From Betaproteobacteria bacterium (lineage in GTDB: Bacteria; Pseudomonadota; Gammaproteobacteria; Burkholderiales; Burkholderiaceae): 15,032 bases of DNA. Position numbers and translations under genes: made by a program. The notes under the pieces are model-generated. The model was not told the origin of the DNA. It did no database searches and saw nothing but the letters and a program-made list of their open reading frames with translations. Positions 14,607 to 15,032 of this stretch are shown here, in pieces. The stretch spans positions 1 through 15,032 of the forward strand of contig RFXC01000098.1 in NCBI GenBank assembly GCA_009921765.1. The letters are read 5' to 3'. How positions within the stretch are numbered: position 1 is the first letter of the stretch; the number at the start of each line of letters is the position of its first letter.

Positions 14607-15032
14607 ATGTCCTCGCCCGACCCCCGTACCGCCCAGCCGCTTGCCCGCTATGCCGCATGGCGGCGAGCGGGCGACCTCGTGCTTCTTTCCGGCGTGATTG
14701 CCGTTGAGCCCTCGACCGGTACGATCGTGCGTGGCTACGCCGATATTCCGCCGGCAGCGCGTGCGCTCATCGGACAAACCGGCGAGTTCTCGACCGATGC
14801 CAAGGAAGGCCCGGTGCTGGCGCAGACCTGGTTTGTGCTCGATCGCATTCGCGCCACGGTGGAAGACGCTGGCGGCTCCATGGCGGACGTGGTGAGGCTG
14901 GTTCAGTATTTCCGCAATCTCGACCACTTTCCGCTCTACAGCCGGGTGCGAAAGCTGTTTTTTCCGGGCGATCCGCCCGCCTCCACGGTGGTGGAGGTGA
15001 GCGAAATGCTGCCGACCGCCGACATTCTGATC
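14607..15032 (+). CDS. RidA/YjgF-superfamily protein lacking the catalytic arginine, 3' end outside window
   Basis: ATG 14607 follows AAGGA (14593-14597, overlapping the previous stop) and the frame is open for 142 residues to the window edge. The RidA fold is recognisable from G-D-L-V-L-L-S-G-V-I-A-V (22-33), R-I-R-A-T-V-E-D-A-G-G-S-M-A-D-V-V-R (81-98) and P-P-A-S-T-V-V-E-V (123-131). In true imine deaminases the last motif is P-A-R-[ST]-x-V-E-V and the Arg binds the substrate carboxylate (Arg105 in E. coli RidA). Here that position is Ser126. An extra stretch of about 20 residues (roughly 44-66) sits between the second strand and the first helix. Lack of Arg is a mark of the Rid4-7 subgroups, whose roles are mostly unproven and which often sit beside catabolic oxidases, as here. 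It might process an unstable imine or enamine made by the flavoprotein upstream. Confidence 0.85.
   Translation, partial: MSSPDPRTAQPLARYAAWRRAGDLVLLSGVIAVEPSTGTIVRGYADIPPAARALIGQTGEFSTDAKEGPVLAQTWFVLDRIRATVEDAGGSMADVVRLVQYFRNLDHFPLYSRVRKLFFPGDPPASTVVEVSEMLPTADILI

Noticed and set aside
13173..14927. Long minus-strand open frame of 584 codons opposite the flavin oxidoreductase gene
   Set aside because: The protein has no recognisable domain and low-complexity His/Arg/Gln-rich composition. The plus strand carries a clear FAD oxidoreductase and a RidA gene here. It is a shadow caused by high GC content.
14607..15032. 2-Aminomuconate deaminase (NbaF/AmnD)
   Set aside because: Although also of the RidA fold, this protein lacks the catalytic Arg and has an extra segment, and it pairs with an FAD oxidoreductase, so that function is not supported.

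Overview
The window is GC-rich bacterial DNA with densely packed genes, strongly GC-biased third codon positions, many 4-8 nt gene overlaps and a periplasmic binding protein with a Sec signal peptide. This suggests a proteobacterium with a large catabolic repertoire. A Burkholderiales-type betaproteobacterium is my best guess, from gene content alone; no rRNA or other marker gene is present to settle it. I see no tRNA, rRNA, insertion sequence, phage gene or CRISPR array.

Layout, left to right. (1) 1-138: the C-terminal end of an M20-family amidohydrolase. (2) 257-3804: two genes with a 4-nt overlap encoding a molybdenum hydroxylase of the xanthine dehydrogenase/CoxL superfamily. The catalytic subunit is compact, and the [2Fe-2S] and FAD subunits are fused into one polypeptide. 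(3) 3920-4504: a 3-hydroxyanthranilate 3,4-dioxygenase with a complete set of catalytic and rubredoxin-like residues, preceded by a symmetric palindrome/direct-repeat block. (4) 4615-5433: an Fe(II)/2-oxoglutarate dioxygenase of the PhyH family that resembles ectoine hydroxylase. (5) Convergent to it, 5439-6104: an FMN nitroreductase. (6) 6183-6527: a small predicted lipoprotein of unknown function. (7) 6502-10983, minus strand: a complete Liv-type (HAAT) ABC importer in the transcribed order binding protein, LivH, LivM, LivG, LivF. (8) 11073-13029, minus strand: a divergent DapA/NAL-superfamily lyase and a COG3618-type amidohydrolase, upstream of the importer and probably co-transcribed with it. 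(9) Divergent from these, 13131-15032: an FAD-linked (VAO/PCMH-type) oxidoreductase followed by a RidA-superfamily protein cut by the window edge.

The window reads as a catabolic island: one importer for a small carboxylate or amino-acid-like compound, surrounded by hydrolases, a lyase and five different redox enzymes (molybdenum hydroxylase, ring-cleaving dioxygenase, 2-oxoglutarate dioxygenase, nitroreductase, flavin oxidase). A route for an N-containing aromatic or heteroaromatic acid would explain the molybdenum hydroxylase, 3-hydroxyanthranilate dioxygenase and nitroreductase together. That route is inference: the usual partners of 3-hydroxyanthranilate breakdown (ACMS decarboxylase, aminomuconate semialdehyde dehydrogenase, kynureninase) are not in the window. 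The most unusual protein-level features are the Fe-S/FAD fusion, the shortened Mo subunit, a LivG whose ABC signature glycine is replaced by Glu, a RidA homologue lacking the catalytic Arg, and a COG3618 hydrolase with Asn where Asp is usual.
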